DNA of 35,688 nt, taken from Saprospiraceae bacterium. GTDB taxonomy: Bacteria; Bacteroidota; Bacteroidia; Chitinophagales; Saprospiraceae. The DNA lies in contig BQJU01000075.1 in NCBI GenBank assembly GCA_021604865.1, forward strand, positions 1-35,688. Direction: 5' to 3'. Below are positions 32,244-35,688 of the stretch, piece by piece (within the stretch, counting starts at the first letter, position 1; each line of letters begins with the position of its first letter). The translations under genes were made by a program, and so were the position numbers. Below the pieces are notes generated by a model. It did no database searches and was not told the origin of the DNA. It saw nothing but the letters and a program-made list of their open reading frames with translations.

Positions 32244-32990
32244 CTAAATTTTGCAGCTTGGAATGTATCTAATAGGATCATTTCTATTAGAAGAAAAAAT
32301 CCTGTTGATATAGCAGCTATCACCATTATTAGTAATAATTAATATTGATTGCAATTTATTTGTATCTTTTTTTATTCGAATTCGAGGATTACTCATTGTC
32401 GAATTTGATAAAACATTTGTCCTTTCTCCATTTACATATATATCTTTGAAACCATTTTGGATTTCTTCTAATTGAATTGATATTTCTAAATATGTGTTTT
32501 TAACTATTCTTTTATCCCCATTTGGAGATACGACTTTTTTAGCATCTTTTTTTGATGTGTTAGAAATAGTATCATTAACTACTATTTCGTAAAAGTTTAC
32601 TACCCTTTTTAAAATCTCCTTTTCAATTATATTTCTTGTAGAATCACTGTAGGATTCATCTTCAAATATTTTAATTTTCCCACAAATATCCGCTACCATA
32701 GCATTCCAACGCTGTACATATTTCACATCATAGTCTATATTTGATTCAATTATCTTTTTTGAAAGATTATTTAACCCTGCCTTGACTTCACCATTCACGG
32801 TTCCTTTTCCTAACAGTTTTAAATGCTTTTCTAGTTTACCTCCAAGATTAATTGTTGCATTATTAGCGTTTTCATTATTAATCGTTGTAGATTTTTGATT
32901 ATACTCGATTTCCTTATAAGGACAAAGTTCGTGTCTTTGACAAGAAGAAAAGAGTATCAATAAAAATATCAAATATCTTATTATTTTCAT
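32244..32990 (-). CDS. Unknown lipoprotein paired with CsgG-like gene
   Basis: The N-terminus is a lipoprotein signal with lipobox FSSC (Cys17). The remaining ~230 residues are not recognised: an Asn-rich low-complexity stretch (about 32-48), helices, then a strand-rich C-terminus ending with Cys. It is probably anchored in the envelope and works with the downstream CsgG-like protein, as the two genes are only 5 bp apart. Confidence 0.6.
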   Translation of the reverse strand: MKIIRYLIFLLILFSSCQRHELCPYKEIEYNQKSTTINNENANNATINLGGKLEKHLKLLGKGTVNGEVKAGLNNLSKKIIESNIDYDVKYVQRWNAMVADICGKIKIFEDESYSDSTRNIIEKEILKRVVNFYEIVVNDTISNTSKKDAKKVVSPNGDKRIVKNTYLEISIQLEEIQNGFKDIYVNGERTNVLSNSTMSNPRIRIKKDTNKLQSILIITNNGDSCYINRIFSSNRNDPIRYIPSCKI

Positions 32991-33022
32991 TTTATTGTAT
33001 TCATGCTTGCCGCTAACGGTAA

Positions 33023-33065
33023 GCTATTGGAAGTATTCGCCCTTAGGCGGATATTGGCCAATAGC
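33023..33065. repeat. Nested inverted repeat at the island's right edge
   Basis: GCTATTGG (33023-33030) and CCAATAGC (33058-33065) are perfect 8-bp arms. An inner CGCC/GGCG stem lies at 33038-33049. GCTAAC before and GTTATAGC after the arms are near complements, which gives a longer attC-like outline. Confidence 0.45.
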
Positions 33066-33183
33066 AAGTTATAGCTAAAATCTCCATCAACCCTACCTAC
33101 TAATTGGCAAATCAGTAGAATGGCCTATATCACAAAAATTGAAGAGTTAACCAAGCTGCTGCTTTGTCTCCGGTGAATACCGG

Positions 33184-34323
33184 TTATATGTCCAGATTCC
33201 GCTTCACAAAAGGATAAGGCCATTCCAATTGTCGGGCAGCCAGTTCCTGCTTTTTGCGGGCCAGGTAGATATCGATCAGTTCTTTTTCTACTTCTACCTC
33301 CTTTTGGGTCATGTAGGTACTGGTTTCGGTATCGAATTTGACGGTATTTTTCACTTTGTTGCTCAGCAGGCTGGTTTCCTCCAGGTTGGCCATCTCAAAC
33401 TTGAGTTCGTGTTGGTGCAGCAGATAATCGTAAGGGCTGCGGTAGGAGATGAGTTTGACAAATATGGGAGCCGTTTCAATGGCGATGAAGAGCAGCATAA
33501 TAAAGATATTGGCCAGGAAAATAGCTTCACTACCCTTGCCTAGTCGGTCGAGGGCTTCCATGCGGGCGGCGATACCACCGTAGGCTTTGCGATCCAGGTT
33601 TTGGATATCGGTTTGTTGCTGGAGTTGTAAGTCGCGGATGGCGGTCTGGTTGGCAGTAATCAGGGGCACTACTCTGGCTTCGATGGCTTCGAGTTCGGCC
33701 TGTGCCTTGTCAGCATCGGCTTTTTTGGCGCGGTAGATGGGGCCGAGGTTTTTGTGTCCAGAGCCACCGGTGCCATCTGCTTCCTGAATGGCCATCAGAG
33801 AGAGCGTATCGCGCAGGGCAGCTTGTGCATTGACTTCTTTTTGCAGATTGACGATTCCTTGTTGATAGGCGGCAATTTGCCCCTGGTAGCGCTCATTGAC
33901 CTTTGATTCCTGGGTCTGATAGACCTCCTGCTCCATGGTGAGCAATTCGGCATTGATTTCTTTTTCGAAAATTTTCAGTTCCAATGGTTTGGAAATGACG
34001 AGGGCCAGTAGGATGGCCATCAGCAATCGCGGCAGGGCAACAAAAAAATCGCGGAAGAAGGACCCCCGGCTTTTCATGCCCGAAACGATGTAACGGTCGA
34101 GGTTGAAAATCATCAGGCCCCACATCAATCCGAAAAGAACGGCCATGAAATAATTGTCGAATACGGTATAAATGGCATAAGCTGAGGAGAAAAAGGCCAG
34201 TATTCCGGTGAAGAGTACCGTGCCGCCGATACCTATGTATTTGTTCTCGTCAGAGGGGCATTCCTGGAGAATCTTCCGGTCGACGCCGGAACAGAAGATG
34301 AAGAAATCTTTAATGCTTTGCAT
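33184..34323 (-). CDS. DUF4407 membrane protein
   Basis: The protein resembles DUF4407 proteins common in Bacteroidota. Near the N-terminus is FFIFCSGVDRKILQECPSDE, followed by three or four transmembrane helices (about 45-130, including GLMIFNLDRYIVSG). A long charged coiled coil comes next (about 135-260), then a last helix ANIFIMLLFIAIETAPIFVKL and a cytoplasmic tail with SYRSPYDYLLHQHE. The function of DUF4407 is unknown. I choose the start at 34323 (MQSIKDFF); the upstream ATG at 34362 adds 13 residues that the family usually lacks. It has higher GC than the island genes and so belongs to the chromosomal backbone. Confidence 0.85.
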   Translation of the reverse strand: MQSIKDFFIFCSGVDRKILQECPSDENKYIGIGGTVLFTGILAFFSSAYAIYTVFDNYFMAVLFGLMWGLMIFNLDRYIVSGMKSRGSFFRDFFVALPRLLMAILLALVISKPLELKIFEKEINAELLTMEQEVYQTQESKVNERYQGQIAAYQQGIVNLQKEVNAQAALRDTLSLMAIQEADGTGGSGHKNLGPIYRAKKADADKAQAELEAIEARVVPLITANQTAIRDLQLQQQTDIQNLDRKAYGGIAARMEALDRLGKGSEAIFLANIFIMLLFIAIETAPIFVKLISYRSPYDYLLHQHELKFEMANLEETSLLSNKVKNTVKFDTETSTYMTQKEVEVEKELIDIYLARKKQELAARQLEWPYPFVKRNLDI

Positions 34324-34419
34324 AATATTCAGTCTGGTGAGTAAAACAAACGTATACCGCAATCAATCTATTTTTTGGGTGGCATGGGAATTTTATAGAT
34401 TAACCTAGGAATAAATTGG

Positions 34420-34580
34420 ATGACGGTGAGATCGCTTCACTGTCAGATCGTCTTCGACTGTCAGAACGCTTCGCTGTCAGACAAAAGACAGCGCAGCGAT
34501 CTGACCCCTGACAGCGCAGCGCCTGACCCCTGAAAGCGCAGCGTCTGACTCCTGAAAGCGCAGCGACCTGACCCCTGACC
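34420..34580. repeat. Minisatellite with head-to-head units
   Basis: Units like CGCTTCGCTGTCAGA run in one orientation at about 34427-34482. After a short AAAA spacer the reverse-complement units (GACAGCGCAGCG...) run to 34580. The two sets can pair into a long hairpin. The unit length is 16-23 bp. Confidence 0.75.
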
Positions 34581-35505
34581 TCTTTTAAATTGTATCCCGT
34601 TTCTTCTATTTATAGCAATAGATGATCAACCAGGAAGAACACCCTAGGAAAAAATCATTTAAGAATAGGTATTCGTTTTTTTTGACTGGGTGTGATAGGT
34701 GCGACTACGCTGTAGTCGACAACCGTGACGTTATTATGGGCTAACATATTTTGACCACGCTGTGGTCCAAAGTGATGGTGCTTTTGAGATTGCTTTGCTG
34801 TGAGACCCCTGACAGCGCAGCGCCTGACCCCTGACAGCGCAGCGCCTGACTCCTGAAAGCGCAGCGCCTGACTCCTGACCGTGCAGCGACCTGACCCCTG
34901 AAAGCGCAGCGACCTGACCCCTGAAAGCGCAGCGTCTGACTCCTGACCTCTTTTAAATTGTATCCCGTTTCTTCTATTTATAGCAATAGATGATCAACCA
35001 GGAAGAACACCCTAGGAAAAAATCATTTAAGAATGGGTATTCGATTTTTTTGGCTGTGTGTGATAGGTGCGACTACGCTGTAGTCGACAACCGTGACGTT
35101 ATTATGGGCTAACAAATTTTGACCACGCTGTGGTCCAAAGTGATGGTGCTTTTGAGATTGCTTTGCTGTGAGACCCCTGACAGCGCAGCGCCTGACCCCT
35201 GACAGCGCAGCGTCTGACTCCTGAAAGCGCAGCGCCTGACTCCTGACCGTGCAGCGACCTGACCCCTGAAAGCGCAGCGTCTGACCCCTGACAGCGCAGC
35301 GACCTGACTCCTGACCTCTTTTAAATTGTATCCCGTTTCTTCTATTTATAGCAATAGATGATCAAACATGAAGAACACCCTATGGAAAAATCATTTAAGA
35401 ATAGGTATTCGATTTTTTTGGCTGTGTGTGATAGGTGCGACTACGCTGTAGTCGACAACCGTGACGTTATTATGGGCTAACATATTTAGACCACGCTGTG
35501 GTCAA
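34581..35505. repeat. Large tandem repeat, 368-bp period, about 2.5 copies
   Basis: The anchor TCTTTTAAATTG starts at 34581, 34949 and 35317, an exact 368-bp step each time. Each full copy has a conserved ~200-bp part (with the palindromes CGACTACGCTGTAGTCG and GACCACGCTGTGGTC) and a minisatellite of 21-23-bp units of the type CCTGACCCCTGACAGCGCAG. The third copy breaks off after the second palindrome (35503). There are only scattered substitutions between copies. I see no coding frame. Confidence 0.92.
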
Positions 35506-35688
35506 GGTTGCTAAATAAATCAATGTGGATGAAACAGTCCACAAAGCATTAGGGTGGAATACCTTTTCCACTTGTCCGGTTTTCACCACCATTAGGGACC
35601 GCAGCGCGGTCCAAATACGTTAGCCAGATAATAGCCTCCTGTTTTTCGACTACAGCGTAGTCGCACTATTCTTTTGTTAATGAATGTG
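35506..35688. other. Non-coding flank with two more palindromes
   Basis: No gene is seen. GGACCGCAGCGCGGTCC (35596-35612) and CGACTACAGCGTAGTCG (35647-35663) are perfect palindromes with 3-nt AGC loops, mirror forms of the GCT-loop palindromes of the tandem array. The window ends here. Confidence 0.7.

Noticed and set aside
34000-34362. Small ORFs opposite the DUF4407 gene
   Set aside because: They are antisense frames within a well-supported coding region.
34420-35505. CRISPR array
   Set aside because: The short units are directly adjacent without unique spacers, unit length varies from 21 to 23 bp, and no cas gene is present.

Overview
The window looks like a chromosomal segment from a Bacteroidota species, probably a Saprospiria-type organism. 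This is inferred from a clade II (Sec-type) nos locus with a lipoprotein NosZ, a DUF4407 protein, an EAD11-like domain, the long form of GAPDH, and starts with weak Shine-Dalgarno sequences. Species cannot be named from the sequence alone.

Layout. 1-1082 is non-coding and carries decayed repeats. 1083-10305 holds chromosomal housekeeping and stress genes: a VOC protein, a cysteine-dioxygenase-like cupin, a secreted esterase, a DUF1801 protein, a single-domain response regulator, a GH18 lipoprotein, an unknown protein, long-form GAPDH, a Na+/H+ antiporter-like protein and an MscS-like membrane protein. The last is paired 3 bp away with an 800-residue coiled-coil P-loop ATPase (10309-12711). 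12778-21623 is a divergent nitrous-oxide reduction locus. On the minus strand it has an Rrf2 regulator, a lipoprotein cytochrome c and a heme-copper-oxidase-like membrane protein. On the plus strand it has nosZ, a membrane protein, nosL, nosD, nosF and nosY. An identical 18-bp sequence lies upstream of both the cytochrome c gene and nosZ, and suggests co-regulation.

21640-23128 is a four-gene minus-strand group including an EAD11-like conflict-system adaptor domain next to a three-helix membrane protein. 23129-33180 is an AT-rich accessory island. It contains a dead group II intron (maturase tail plus domains V/VI), a possible HEPN-like gene, a complete-looking ORF-less group II intron, a membrane-anchored PIN-domain protein, and a tyrosine recombinase gene split by an IS21-family element with a 5-bp target duplication. 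It ends with a CsgG-like/lipoprotein gene pair. Nested inverted repeats separate the cargo blocks.

33184-34362 is a DUF4407 membrane protein. 34420-35688 is a striking non-coding tandem array: a 368-bp period, about 2.5 copies, each holding a 21-23-bp minisatellite and 3-nt-loop palindromes.

How the genes work together. NosZ reduces N2O to N2 at the cell envelope. NosL and NosDFY mature its copper centre, the cytochrome c is the likely electron donor, and the Rrf2 protein is the likely sensor. The accessory island is best read as layered mobile DNA with possible defence cargo.
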